Positions 1 through 10,596 are shown, counted from the first letter of the stretch. The stretch is 64,000 nucleotides of DNA from Ehretia macrophylla (GCA_037974665.1 CM075764.1:77640325-77704324), one strand, 5' to 3'. The notes: generated by a model from the sequence alone, not told the origin. Numbers and translations are program-made.

Positions 1-118
1 AGGACTAAGTAAAGACATGGTAAAGATACGGAACTAAAAGAATACATTCTAAAATATAAGGACTAAATTAAGACAAATGATAAAAATACAGGATAAAAAA
101 TATACATTTTAAAAAATA
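1..118. repeat. 58-bp tandem repeat, two diverged units
   Basis: Two diverged copies of a ~58-bp unit lie head to tail, each beginning GGACTAA and each ending in an A-rich AATACATTCTAAAATA-like stretch. A partial third unit may follow up to about 130. The window edge cuts the left side, so total copy number is unknown. No coding signal is seen. It may be the edge of a degraded transposon or a local minisatellite. Confidence 0.5.
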
Positions 119-172
119 AATACTAAAATGGCACAAACCTTACATATAAATAACCAAATTAAATATTTATCC

Positions 173-435
173 TTATTCCAATATAAAAACTTGTTGAGAA
201 GTCAAAGATCCAGCCAAACCAACCAAATCCTTATGAGTTGTTGATTGTCCAAATCAAACTTTTGAGTTGTAAATATTTTAATAGTTTAGTCCTATAAACA
301 ACCTAAATAAATAATTACTAAAAAAATTTAAATATTTACAACTAAAAAGTTTGATTTGGACAACCGACAACTCATAAGGATTTAGTTGGTTTAGCTGGAT
401 CTTTGACTTCACAACAAGTTTCTATATTAGAATAA
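173..435. mobile_element. MITE-like long inverted repeat
   Basis: The segment 173 to about 288 is repeated in inverse orientation at about 322-435 with roughly 90% identity by eye, separated by a ~35-bp AT-rich centre. Both arms contain the GATCCAGC / GCTGGATC and ATCCTTATGAGTTG / CAACTCATAAGGAT blocks. A short AT-rich element that folds over nearly its whole length is typical of a foldback MITE or a young inverted duplication. I could not fix a target-site duplication, so the superfamily is unassigned. A transcript would form a ~110-bp imperfect hairpin. Confidence 0.7.
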
Positions 436-2855
436 TTTGACTTGGATTATTATTTCTTTTAATTCTCTCTGTTTCTCCTCTTCCGGGCTTGAAAGTTGCC
501 ACCTCATACTACTTGTATTACCTTACATTAAAATTATCTTGGGGTATCCTTTGGTAATTAAAGGAGATTTTGGGTCTAAGAAAGCAATTGAACATAACTT
601 TAGCTTTTAAAGATGAGCTTCAAACCAGTATATGAGAACAAAAAGAACTGAGCATTATTCTTGGAATCGAAAAAAACAGTGTAACTCTTTTGAGAAGAAA
701 ATATAAGTGAACTCTTATGTTTTCTCTGACTACAAATATAAGGAAATTGATTGAGAATTGTTTTTAAGTAGATGAAGTCTATACAGGTTAAACAATTAAG
801 TGATTCCACATCGTATCAAGAAGTAACAATTGGCCTTTTATCCCATCGCTGGTATGATCCAACCATACTGGTGCATTGCGCCAATGATAAGCATGAGATG
901 CCATTTCTGGTACATCTTGTAATAGTCACAAAAAAAAGTTTGCATCTAAATGTCCAGCTGAAAGAGAGAGATGATCCCCCCACATGCGTATAAGACTCAC
1001 TTATGTTAGCGTCGAATGTGCCAAATGTCCGAATGTAAGTGCATCCCTGTAGTCACTCCACATTACACCTATGTAAAACCACCTTAATGTTCAGATGTTT
1101 GTGTGACCATATACTTTGGTCAGTTTAGTATTGCAGCTTCAGCAATCTGCCCGGTCACCAAATTACTGACGGTCATATTTAAACACTTGGCAATTGTGCA
1201 GAAGTCAAGTATAAGCATGCAAAACGAGAAAAAAAAAAATGAAGTAATAAATCCCGAGTGTTGAGCCGTACCTTGAGCATTACTCATAAAAAGTTACGAA
1301 TCTCAGCGATACAATAATTTCTTCAACAGTGCTGCACAATGAAATGAGTCTCACTGAAAAAACAATTCTGGGTAATATAAGCATAGAAAGATCACAAATT
1401 TTGCACCACTATACTACCCAATTAATCAGGCAAAAACTAAACATTTGTTTGTAGTTCTTTTGAATGTATTAGTGTTCGTCCTTGGATTGAGCTTGTTACC
1501 AATAGATTCCCCTTGGAAAGGGGAAAAAAGTTGCTAATTTAACCAAGAAATAAAGCACAAATATTTGATAGCTCTTACTTGTAACTTGTGAGTACCAAAA
1601 GCTGGGATCATAATTCATATTCTCCAAAACAAAAATGTTTAGCTAACAATTCTGGCATATTACAATGTTGTCTCAGTGATGTGCCTTGCCATAATACAAA
1701 AGAATTGTATCTGTTTCTCCAGGCAGCGATATTGAATGCTTATGTGAACATAAAAAGAGAGTTTTGGTTCGGATTTTCAGAGCAGACTCGTTCATTGGCA
1801 AATTATGTATGACGCATCTTATCAAAGCTATAATGGACTGTTGCTAAATCTGACAAGAAAACAAAAGGTGAATAACCATTATAGGGACCAAAAAACTATG
1901 ACAACATGAGATTCAAGCAAATTGTTATTAACATTACCAAAAACAATTAGTATGGATCAGGATCATCAATGTCACCCGGTGAAGTAGAAGCGATAATTGT
2001 TTAAAGACACTGATACGTTCTGTCATATATGAATTATCACTAGTTTTAATTTTCATCTGCTAAAGCAAATAGCATTTTAGTGCCATGAACAAAAATTTAG
2101 AGGACCTGCCTTCTTTCAGATCAAGATAAAGGGTGATATCCATTGAAGAAATTTCTCTGTCCTAGAAAGACCAAGATCACAAGCACAACAACGTTTTCAG
2201 TTTTACTTTCGAGTCATGCAACAAATCGCGTGCCCAATTCATTTAAGAAGATTACTCCCAGAATGTCCAGTAAGAGAAGATCAGGAATAGCTTATTCAAA
2301 TTGACAGACTATAAACCATGACAAACTATCCTGTTGCAATTCAAGAAGCTACGGGAAGGAGTTGGAAGAAGCTAACATACAAGTGTGAATTGATGAGTCA
2401 ACACTCGCCAAAGAAGAACTATAGAGGCAAATTCAGTGCCAAACCTCAACCAACGCCTTCTGTGCGGATCTGGAATTGACATGCCAATACATAGGGAACA
2501 AAGCAGGAAAGGGTTAAAAAAATGTGAGCAAGGCAATAATAGTCATCCATTTCTATTGAGCATGTAACAATTTGGCCCAAGTAACAGTAGACAGTTCTAC
2601 ATCTTGAATCCGCTGAGGGCTATTTAGTATCTTTTTCCTAGAGATATGAGCTATGGTTTTACGTGTAAATTAATTTCAAATTCTCTACTACTTTTCTCTA
2701 ATAGTGTGGATGGAGGCAATAAAGAATCTAAGAACCACACACTATTAATCCCATGTATAGATAAACAACAACCAAATGGATTTTATAGTCAACACCAGAA
2801 TAATATATATCCAAGCGTTACACAGTTGATCAAAAGAGGAAGGAAAGAACAAGAG
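436..2855. other. Intergenic AT-rich stretch, no gene seen
   Basis: Only short, uncharacteristic reading frames occur on either strand, none with recognisable motifs. The stretch lies downstream of the NBS-LRR transcription unit and upstream (in plus coordinates) of the duplicated 3' segment. It could hold further 3'-UTR exons or remnants of a lost neighbouring gene, but nothing in it supports a specific call. Confidence 0.5.
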
Positions 2856-2880
2856 AAGAGTGTTAAACGAGAGAATATAC

Positions 2881-2940
2881 CATTTCTGCACCATAGCATG
2901 AATGCAATGTCTTATTGTGCTTAAGCCTGGCACTATATAT
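2881..2940 (-). other. Putative 3'-UTR exon C, distal copy
   Basis: On the minus strand the 60-bp block is preceded by CCTCCACAG (acceptor) and followed by GTATATTC (donor). Its counterpart in the other copy (4130-4191) keeps both splice signals and nearly the same length. The internal text is better conserved than the flanking intron-like sequence. There is no convincing reading frame, so a noncoding 3'-UTR exon is the simplest reading. Confidence 0.45.
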
Positions 2941-3685
2941 CTGTGGAGGTTTTTCTATCTGCATCTGATCACTAAAAGGAAGAAAAGCAAGTACAAAAAT
3001 TATAAGTGAACTTAGGATCTAAAAAGAGTCGTCAACAAGTTGCTTTTCCGAAATTAGGATGCATCAGTAGGATATGAATATAAAACTTTTCAGAGGAAGA
3101 GAACAAAAGAAAAGAGAAAAACCTAGGTTGAGGCATAGCGTAACTAGTTTGCAATGAAGCATTTTGCAGGACACCTACATCTTTTCCAGAGATCATGTTC
3201 ATGACAAATTCCATGGCACAGAACCATATATTAATAAGATTCTACAACTTTTTACTTTTATACTAGAAGAAGGAAGAGTAAACAAATAAATCCCACACTT
3301 CGTCTCTATTTGCTTGCAAACCAGATATTTGCGTTTAGTTGAAATTAGAAGCAAAGGGCAACTTTTGCCCCACATTTAGAAAACTAAAAAGTATGGATGA
3401 AGTAAGAAGAAGTAGTAGTGAGAAAGAGGAACTTGGTTATGGGAACCAAAGGTCAGGCCTACTGAGAATGCTGCTTGACTCATCGATTGATACTCCTTGA
3501 GCACTTTACTAGATTACTTGTTATTCCTGGCCAATGTCATGCATAGGCATAACTGAATACTGAGGTGGGGAATGTAAAACGACATAGGTCATCTCAGCTT
3601 TTATCGATACCAAAAAAGAAATCTAGCATAACAGCTAGCAAAAGATTAATAAATACCATCAGTGCAGTATCACACATCCATTTAC

Positions 3686-3755
3686 CTTTTGAACCCAATT
3701 CCATCTTGTTCGACTTATATAACATTGTTGTATCCTTTCGTGAATGTAACTGTCT
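3686..3755 (-). other. Putative 3'-UTR exon A, distal copy
   Basis: A 70-bp minus-strand block with acceptor TTGCAG before it and donor AAAAG|GTAAAT after it. The homologous block at 5190-5259 is also exactly 70 bp between equivalent splice signals. This is exon prediction from sequence alone; cDNA would settle it. Confidence 0.45.
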
Positions 3756-4129
3756 CTGCAACAAAAGCAATCATTATATAGAGTAAAATTCAACAGAGAA
3801 GATATAAACAATTGAAACAGAGTAAAAGGCAATAAGCATGATCTTTTAGCAATGTAGAGTACAAAGTACCATATGTTTTGGTTCCATCCCGTACAAATCA
3901 TTTACAGAAGAACAACCTATTTATTTTCATATATCTTCGTTATGAAGTTACGATTAATGTGCTTCCATTTCTGTGCTTCAGAATCCATTCCAATCAAAAG
4001 CTCAATGGAAAAGATGTGCAAACTGATAAAGTTCGAAAACTGTATAAGTAAACGTGAAGTTTAGAATATGCGGACAATTAGATGGCATCAGTAGATGAAA
4101 TCAATGAAGAGTGTGAAACAAGAGACTAC

Positions 4130-4191
4130 CATTCTGCATCACAGAATGAATCGCAATATGCCTTATTGTGCTCAAGCCTGCCACGATGTCT
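4130..4191 (-). other. Putative 3'-UTR exon C, proximal copy
   Basis: A 62-bp minus-strand block with acceptor CCTCTGCAG and donor AATG|GTAGTC, homologous to 2881-2940 and sharing the GGCTTGAGCACAATAAG-type core. Splice signals are retained on both sides in both copies. Confidence 0.45.
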
Positions 4192-5189
4192 CTGCAGAGG
4201 CTTTTTTATCTGCATCGAATCTGGATAAAAGGAAGAAAAACAGGCAGAGAAATTATAAGTGAACTAAGCAATTGAAAAAGAGTGACCAACTAGTTTTATT
4301 TTCTGAAATTAGGACGCCCCAGGTGGAATGAATATAACACATTGCCAGAAAACGAGTCAAAAGAAGAAAAAAAAAAAAAAAAGATAAACCTTGGTTGATG
4401 CTTAGAATCCACTCTAGAATCTTCATGTTATTTTACTATGAGCAAAATAACTGCTCGATTAATATAAAAGAATTTCCAATCAACGAGCTAATAATACAAG
4501 ATATATTTAACACTAGCGTGCTGCTTTGGGTGCATCTAGTACAACGAGTATCATAGTTATAGCCACTATATGGATTATGTCCACAGGAAGCTCTAAAGCA
4601 TTTTAGCACTTTAGCAAGACACCTACGTCTTTCCATGTGAACAAAAATTAACATCTCTTTCATGAGCAATTCCATGGCATAGAACCTTACAGTAATAAGT
4701 ATCTAAAACTTTTATGCCGTAAGAAGGAAGAGCAAACAAATTAATTTCACTTCATACTTCACTATCTTCATCTCTACTTGGTTGCATTGCCAGCTATATG
4801 CCTTTAGTTGAAATTAGAAGTAAAGGGTGCCATTTACCCACATTCAGAAAAATAAGTTTGGATGAAGTATGAAAAAGCGCATAAGGAGTGAGAAAGAGAA
4901 ACTTGGTTACGAGAACCGAAGGTTAGGCCTACTGAACATGCACTTTGACTCATCATTTGGTACTCCTTGTGCATTTTTCTGAATTACTTGTAAATCCTGG
5001 AAAAAAAGTCATTTTAACAGGAGATAGATGCATTTTACATGCATAGGCATAACTAAATGTTGAGGTGGGGACATGATAATGATACATAGGTCTCTACAGC
5101 TTTATCAATACCAGCAAAATATCTAGTGCAGCAAACAGCTAGCAAAAGATCAATAAATACCATCAGTGCAGCATCATACATTCCCTTGC

Positions 5190-5259
5190 CTCTTTTGCAC
5201 CAATTCCATCTTGTCTAACTTCTATAACATTTTGAATCCTTTCATGAATACATCTGCCT
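5190..5259 (-). other. Putative 3'-UTR exon A, proximal copy, with GC-type donor
   Basis: A 70-bp minus-strand block with acceptor TTTGCAG. The donor reads AAAGAG|GCAAGG, which fits the rare but functional GC-AG class; the distal copy has a normal GT donor at this place. It would be the first exon spliced to the coding exon, whose own donor is at 5517. Confidence 0.4.
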
Positions 5260-5557
5260 CTGCAAAAAAAAGATATCATCAAAATCAATTGGAAATGTAG
5301 ATACAAAATGCCATATGTCCTGGTCCCATCCCCGTGCTCATCAATTACAGAAATGGAATAACCTTTTTATTTCCATATATTTCGTGACAGTTATTATTAA
5401 TGTGCTTCTGATTGTATGCTTCATCATCCAGTCTAATCAAGCGGCTTAATTAAAAAGATGTGGAAACAAATAAAGTTCGGAACCAATTTGAAGAAAACAA
5501 AAAGGATGTAGAATTACCTTTCAGTAGATTTTTGTTCCTCCTCTTTCTCCCAATATC

Positions 5558-8500
5558 TCAGGAGATGAGCTCATCATCAAGAAGTATAAGGGGGATATGA
5601 GCAATGTTGGGCCAGTATTTCCCTCTCTCTCTTTCTAGAAGTGGTGCTAGTGATGGACAATGCTTCACCTCCAGTTCAGAAACGAAGGTGGGCAGGCCCT
5701 CTTCTGGCAATGACTGGAGCTTGGGGCAGTTGACGATTCTTAGAGTTTCGAGAGAGGTGGGCAATCCCTCATCAGGCAATGATTGGAGCTCGAGGCAGTT
5801 AGAGATTTTTAGGGTTTTAAGAGAGGTGGGCAGACCTTCTTCTGGCAATGACTGGAGCTCAGGGCAGTTGTAGATATATAGAGTTTGAAGAGAGGTGAGA
5901 CCAAGAACACCCTTTTGATTCAGTGTTTTCAAATTCTTATGATGCTCAATCTCAAGATCCCTAAGAGTGCAAGGCAGCAGCCACTCGTCTGGAAATGACT
6001 CTTCATCATCATCACTAATTTTGAATTCTCTTAGAGCAGAAAGTCTTTGCAAATTCCAATCCCCTCGGCACGTCATGAGCTTTTGGCAAGACTTGATCCA
6101 AAGGGATTTCAGACTGGAGGGCAAACCCCCTTCTGGGAAAGACTCAATCTCTGGACAATTAACTATGCTTAGATCTCGAAGAGAAGGGAGAAGAGAATGC
6201 ATTTGTTCCGGCAGTGACTTGAGCTTCATGCAACTAGAGACTCTAAAATACTCCAGATTTGGAGCTGGCAATCCCCCTTCGGGAAAAGACAACAGATTAT
6301 TGCAGTCCCAGATATACAATCGATGCAACAATCTAAGATTTTGAATTGTGCAAGAAGCTGGAAATACTTTGAGAGTCTCACATCGCAGAATCTCCAAGGT
6401 CAGTAGCTTGGGAAATAAGCTTAGTGAAAAGTCATTGAAAGAATCACCAGCATTTTTCACTCGTAAATGTTCAACCGAACTAAAGCAGCCATCACCTGTG
6501 GGGAACTCGAGTTCTCTACATTCTGAAATATTGAGTTCTTTTATGTTGGCGGATGGACCCACAATGGGCAAGGACACAAGTGACGGACAATCACAAACAA
6601 TCATTTTGTTGACGTGTGTCATTACCTTTGGAAATGTTATAAGGCCGTGACATGTTTCAACTCTCAACTGTTCTAATCCTAATTTGAGAAGCCCTTCGGG
6701 TAACTCCTTCAAGTTAGGCATATCATACATCTTCAAAACTTGCAGAGAAGAATGCAGACGAACTTGGTTATCTTGAGGAATAGTCATCCAATCATTAGGA
6801 ATTACAAGCTTGGGGCATCCAGAAATCTCAAATGTTTTTAAAAGTAAAAGTTGGGAGGGCAATTGCCCTATCAATTTTGGGCAATCTTTTACATAGAATT
6901 CTTCAAGGCAAGAAAAGCCTACATTCCCTAACGTATCCCACTCCTCCCATTTAGACATGTGCTCAATTTTTAAAGTCACAAGAGATTGAAAGGGTTTAAT
7001 TGAAGAATTATCCCCATAAAATTCTTCACCAATCTTTCTAATACTATCAAGTCTACTGATACTGAGAGATTTCAGAGACACCAAGTGTCCAAGTGCCGGT
7101 AAGGAATCACAATTCATGCAGTTTGTAAGACATAGTGATACTATGTTACAAAATGAATCATGTCCAAGCCAATGTGAAAAACTTGTCCCACCGTACCCGT
7201 CAATGGTCAAACTTTTTAAGTTGGTATGAGGTATTAGCTTGTCAAGTTTGCCCTTGGCAATATGCGGATCATTTGTATCTCTAGACCATTGCAAAACTAA
7301 ATCTTCAAGGCGGTTCTTATTCCTAAGATTGGCCTTGAGTGCGTGATTGAAATTAATAACATTTTGCAACCCCATGATTTTAAGGTACCCATGCAGATGA
7401 AGCTTCCCCAATTCCTTAATGTTCTCACTAGGAGATTTGCCTACAATAAAACAACTTAGAGTTTGCAGACTTTTCAATCTACTCATGTGACTCGGCATTT
7501 CCATCAACTTAGTTCCCTTGAGATTAAGGTGACGTAAGTTAACCAGTTTTGTCAAATCCAGAGGCAACTTGTGAAGATATTCACACCAAGACAACAATAG
7601 TGTCTGTAAATTATACAGGCTACATATAGAATCTGGTAACTGTCTAATATTTGTCCTTGAAAGATTTATATAATGTAGTTGCTTAAACTTGCAAATTGAA
7701 TCAGGCAGCTTGTAGATATGATAACCACACAAAGATAGCACCCTCAAGCGTACAAGTAAAGGAAGTATATCTGTTAAAAACATTTTGTTTAACCGGCTCC
7801 CTGAATTTATAGGAAAAAATGTCCTCAAGTTATTCACATGAGCAAGGAATTTGAATTTCCTGAATGTATCATTATATTCAGACATGTATGAAAAGTATCG
7901 TGCTTCACTTGGAATTTCACCATAATGATAATCCTCAGACCCAACATAAAATTTTCCACACACATGTTGAGCTAGATCATTGACCAAGTCATGCATTAAG
8001 TATTTATTGTCACTCACTTTTTGAAAGAAGAATCTTGATCTCAATTCACTGAAATATTCAAAACCGATATCTTCTATTGTTTTACCATTTTGAGTTGGAT
8101 GTTGCAAAAGGTCATTAGCCATCCATAATAAAATTAGTTCTTCCTCATCAAAATGATATTTTTTTGGAAAAACAGCACAAAAAGCAAAACAATGCTTTAA
8201 ATATGGCGGAAGATTATGGTAACTTAGTTTAAGTACTGGTAAGACATCATTTTGGTTGTTCCCTAAAATCCAAAATCCACCTCTCAAAATATCATCCCAT
8301 TCCTTGACCACTATTTTAGACCGTAGGAAGCCCCCAAGCGTCTTTATAGCCAAAGGCAATCCATCGCACTTGTTCACAATTTCTTTACCAATCTTCTCAA
8401 AATCTGGAGATGCAAGAGGACCACCATTACTAAATGCATGTTTCTTAAACAAAGACCAACAATCTTCATCAGATATACCTTTTAAATGATGCATAGGCTC

Positions 8501-9457
8501 ATTTTGCATTGTGAGTGCAACCTTTTCATTCCGTGTTGTCCCACTAATCTTCCTTCCTTTTTTTCCATATTTCAAAAGATCCTTTAACTTGTCCCAGTCA
8601 TTGTAATTATCATTCCAAACATCATCTAGAACAATCAGAAACTTTTTTTCCGTTAGGCTCTCTTTGAGCTTAACTTGAAGCATATCAAAATCATCTTTGT
8701 CTTCAGCACCCAAATGAGTGACTTTCCTAACCAAAGTTTTAGTTATTTTAAGTGCATCATAATTCTCAGAGACACAAACCCATGCTCTTATGTCAAAATG
8801 TTTATTCACCCTCTCATCACCATAAACAAGTTGAGCTAACGTTGTCTTGCCTAAACCACCCATCCCAATAATAGGAATTACCCCAACATTATTTCCATTT
8901 ATGTTATCAGACAAGACCACTTTAACTAGCTTTTCTCTTTCATTATCCCTACCATAGACATCTGATTCATCAACCAAAGAAGTTGATGGAAGTCTATTTG
9001 ACTTGTCTTTCTTCATAACAACCCTCTCCAAATGAAGCACTCTAATTTGTGACTCAAAGTCTTTCAAAGAGCTAACAACTTCTTCTATTTTGGGAATTAT
9101 TTCTTTCAGAAATTCATCAGAGAAATGACTTACCATGTTAGTCGCGCTTTTCTCCCCACCTTCAACCTCCAATCTCAAGGCTTCAGTTTTGATCTCATCT
9201 ACCAAGTCCTCAGCATAATACACAATGTTTTTAAGCTCACAAAGCCATTCCTTAACAAGCATGTCTCTAGTTTGTTTATCCTCTGCATCATCGAGCACGG
9301 CTTGAATGGTTAACAATGTTGTCTTGAGCTTCTTCAGTAGTTGTTCATCACGCTTACGACCCCAAAACAAGCTGGAAAACTTGGGAGTCATCCTGTCAAA
9401 AAACACATTCAAAGCAGAAGAAAGAAATGCGCCCCCAACTACTAAACCCACTTCCAT
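5558..9457 (-). CDS. CC-NBS-LRR (CNL) intracellular immune receptor, I2/R3a-like
   Basis: A single uninterrupted coding exon for 1299 residues, the usual size for I2-type receptors. These cytosolic or nuclear proteins detect pathogen effectors and trigger a hypersensitive response. Order: coiled-coil N-terminus (about 1-150, AEDLVDE near 82-88); NB-ARC with P-loop GMGGLGKTT at 198-206, RNBS-A FDIRAWVCVS at 221-230, kinase-2 KKFLIVLDDVW at 271-281 (the final W marks the non-TIR class), GLPLA at 366-370, CFAFCAVFP at 423-431 and MHD at 488-490; then leucine-rich repeats from about 540 to the end. The RNBS-B motif is unusual: GRKISGTTRN at 301-310 where relatives usually have GSKIIVTTR. The ATG at 9457 gives the expected MEVGLVVGGAF start. 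The exon ends in a donor (AAAG|GTAATT, 5517) 41 bp past the stop, so a 3'-UTR intron is likely. No frameshift or stop was found, so it looks functional apart from the RNBS-B change. Confidence 0.95.
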   Translation of the reverse strand: MEVGLVVGGAFLSSALNVFFDRMTPKFSSLFWGRKRDEQLLKKLKTTLLTIQAVLDDAEDKQTRDMLVKEWLCELKNIVYYAEDLVDEIKTEALRLEVEGGEKSATNMVSHFSDEFLKEIIPKIEEVVSSLKDFESQIRVLHLERVVMKKDKSNRLPSTSLVDESDVYGRDNEREKLVKVVLSDNINGNNVGVIPIIGMGGLGKTTLAQLVYGDERVNKHFDIRAWVCVSENYDALKITKTLVRKVTHLGAEDKDDFDMLQVKLKESLTEKKFLIVLDDVWNDNYNDWDKLKDLLKYGKKGRKISGTTRNEKVALTMQNEPMHHLKGISDEDCWSLFKKHAFSNGGPLASPDFEKIGKEIVNKCDGLPLAIKTLGGFLRSKIVVKEWDDILRGGFWILGNNQNDVLPVLKLSYHNLPPYLKHCFAFCAVFPKKYHFDEEELILLWMANDLLQHPTQNGKTIEDIGFEYFSELRSRFFFQKVSDNKYLMHDLVNDLAQHVCGKFYVGSEDYHYGEIPSEARYFSYMSEYNDTFRKFKFLAHVNNLRTFFPINSGSRLNKMFLTDILPLLVRLRVLSLCGYHIYKLPDSICKFKQLHYINLSRTNIRQLPDSICSLYNLQTLLLSWCEYLHKLPLDLTKLVNLRHLNLKGTKLMEMPSHMSRLKSLQTLSCFIVGKSPSENIKELGKLHLHGYLKIMGLQNVINFNHALKANLRNKNRLEDLVLQWSRDTNDPHIAKGKLDKLIPHTNLKSLTIDGYGGTSFSHWLGHDSFCNIVSLCLTNCMNCDSLPALGHLVSLKSLSISRLDSIRKIGEEFYGDNSSIKPFQSLVTLKIEHMSKWEEWDTLGNVGFSCLEEFYVKDCPKLIGQLPSQLLLLKTFEISGCPKLVIPNDWMTIPQDNQVRLHSSLQVLKMYDMPNLKELPEGLLKLGLEQLRVETCHGLITFPKVMTHVNKMIVCDCPSLVSLPIVGPSANIKELNISECRELEFPTGDGCFSSVEHLRVKNAGDSFNDFSLSLFPKLLTLEILRCETLKVFPASCTIQNLRLLHRLYIWDCNNLLSFPEGGLPAPNLEYFRVSSCMKLKSLPEQMHSLLPSLRDLSIVNCPEIESFPEGGLPSSLKSLWIKSCQKLMTCRGDWNLQRLSALREFKISDDDEESFPDEWLLPCTLRDLEIEHHKNLKTLNQKGVLGLTSLQTLYIYNCPELQSLPEEGLPTSLKTLKISNCLELQSLPDEGLPTSLETLRIVNCPKLQSLPEEGLPTFVSELEVKHCPSLAPLLERERGKYWPNIAHIPLILLDDELIS
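5687..5893 (-). repeat. Three 69-bp tandem repeats encoding C-terminal LRRs
   Basis: Three head-to-tail units of exactly 69 bp (starting at 5687, 5756 and 5825, with a further partial unit from 5894) encode 23-residue LRRs of the form L-x-x-L-x-I-x-N-C-x-x-L-Q-S-L-P-[ED]-E-G-L-P-T. They are much more alike than the rest of the LRR domain, which points to recent in-frame repeat expansion in the part of the receptor thought to set specificity. Confidence 0.85.
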
Positions 9458-10257
9458 GTCTAATATTTGCAGATACAGAAAGCAACCTTAGCTAGAGATC
9501 TGGTTTCTTCAACGAACAAATCTCAATTCAGCAATTTTGACAAGTGAAAAAGATATAAGATAGCACGTAGTTTTCTTGCTAGACTCAAGAAACGATATAA
9601 AGTCTTGTCAGTGATATTATGGTGAAATTTTCAGTGGACAGCGTTTTGCGTTGACATTCAGTGACATTTAGCAACCTTTGTTGAATAATCTGCTTACTAA
9701 TATGAGGACTTCAAGAGCTCTTTTATTTTGACAATCTTAGTTAAAATTTAACACTGTAAAAATTTCATTATCTCACCCTCACCCTATATCCTCAACTTAC
9801 TTCGTCTCATCATTATAATCATAGCTGGCAACGTCTCCATCCGTTTGCACCTATTCAAAGTTGAAACATCACTGCGATTATAATTTTGCGGCTTTTAAAC
9901 ATTTCCCTGCATTTTAATTTCTTTTTTTTTTTTTTTAAGTCGTCGAAAATTCTCTGATAGGCCCAAAACACATACTGGCTAGAGTCTTCTGGTAGACGAA
10001 TCAAAATGGATCCCATAGTGATGGAACCTGATGGCATTGCTATGAAAGCTACAAGAATTGAATGCTATTTTTATTCGTACACGCAATTGCTGTACAAGTC
10101 AATATATAAATACAAATGATGGAGCTCAATAGTTTATTGAGTCCTTGAGTTATTGTTTAATCTAAGGGACTGAATAATATCATGTTTTTGGTAAGTCTTG
10201 AGTGAGACAAATGTGCTTGTAATTTGTCATTCATAGATGGGGTTCCAACAAGAACAC
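9458..10257 (-). promoter_or_regulatory. NBS-LRR 5' flank, promoter region not resolved
   Basis: This lies upstream of the receptor ATG on the minus strand. TATA-like strings CTTATATC (complement near 9551) and TTTATATC (complement near 9595) sit about 95 and 140 bp upstream of the ATG, suitable for a short leader, but none is decisive. From about 10040 on the sequence probably belongs to the 3' LTR of the copia remnant K, so the native promoter would be under 600 bp before transposon DNA begins. Confidence 0.3.
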
Positions 10258-10407
10258 CTATCTTGGTTCATTAGTGTTGAAGTTGCTGATGTGAAAGTGG
10301 CGCTTGATGAAGGAGTCAGCTAACTGATCCGTAGAGTGAACATGAGAGACGCAAAGGATATTCTTCGCCACTTGATCAAGAACAAAATGAAAGTCAACTA
10401 CGATATG
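10258..10407 (-). pseudogene. Ty1/copia (K) RNase H C-terminus remnant
   Basis: Minus-strand translation gives H-I-V-V-D-F-H-F-V followed by S-T-D-Q-L-A-D-S-F-I-K, then a stop at 10258. This matches the end of plant copia polyproteins (KHIEIDYHFVR ... DQLADILTK). It is the 3' end of the element whose reverse transcriptase lies at 32110-33344; element X separates the two parts. The sequence 10408-10596 has no clean match and may include another small insertion. The 3' LTR probably lies within about 10040-10250 but its ends are not clear. Confidence 0.75.
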
Positions 10408-10596
10408 TAACATAAACATGTATTAGAATAGCTATGTCATCCTTGAATGAAAGACAGAAGATTCTTTCATGATTCCAGTTAGGGACACCTTGTAACATAA
10501 AAAAAAAGATGTTGAATTCCCGATCTGGAAGAGATATTAGACTGATGAGCCTGAATCAGATCGAGAAAGTCAATAAATTATTACATATAACGCTTA

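Larger units (their letters stand above)
2856..4060 (-). repeat. Tandem duplicate of NBS-LRR 3' segment, distal copy
   Basis: This ~1.2-kb block aligns colinearly with 4107-5515. Matching landmarks include GAAGAGTGT-AAAC-AGAGA at the left edge, the exon-like block at 2881-2940, the CCATGG-centred block near 3210, the TGACTCATC-TACTCCTTG stretch near 3480, the exon-like block at 3686-3755 and the GATAAAGTTCG-AA stretch near 4030. Identity is about 75-80% by eye with several indels, so the duplication is not recent. It may be the leftover 3' end of a deleted paralogous NBS-LRR or an internal duplication of the 3' UTR. Confidence 0.75.
4107..5515 (-). repeat. Tandem duplicate of NBS-LRR 3' segment, proximal copy
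   Basis: This is the copy next to the receptor gene, starting at the splice-donor-like GTAATTC just after the stop codon. It is longer than the distal copy mainly because about 190 bp (roughly 4400-4590) interrupts the middle exon-like block. Order on the minus strand is exon A (5259-5190), a middle block around 4690-4391, then exon C (4191-4130), the same order as in the distal copy. Confidence 0.75.

Noticed and set aside
2646..2933. Open frames of 92 (plus) and 62 (minus) codons near 2.7-2.9 kb
   Set aside because: No motif, and the right part overlaps the exon-like block of the duplicated 3' segment, which is not open in the other copy.
5604..6650. Open frames on the plus strand opposite the NBS-LRR (about 89, 125 and 100 codons)
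   Set aside because: They are antisense to the LRR domain and arise from its repeated codon pattern; no start context or homology supports them.
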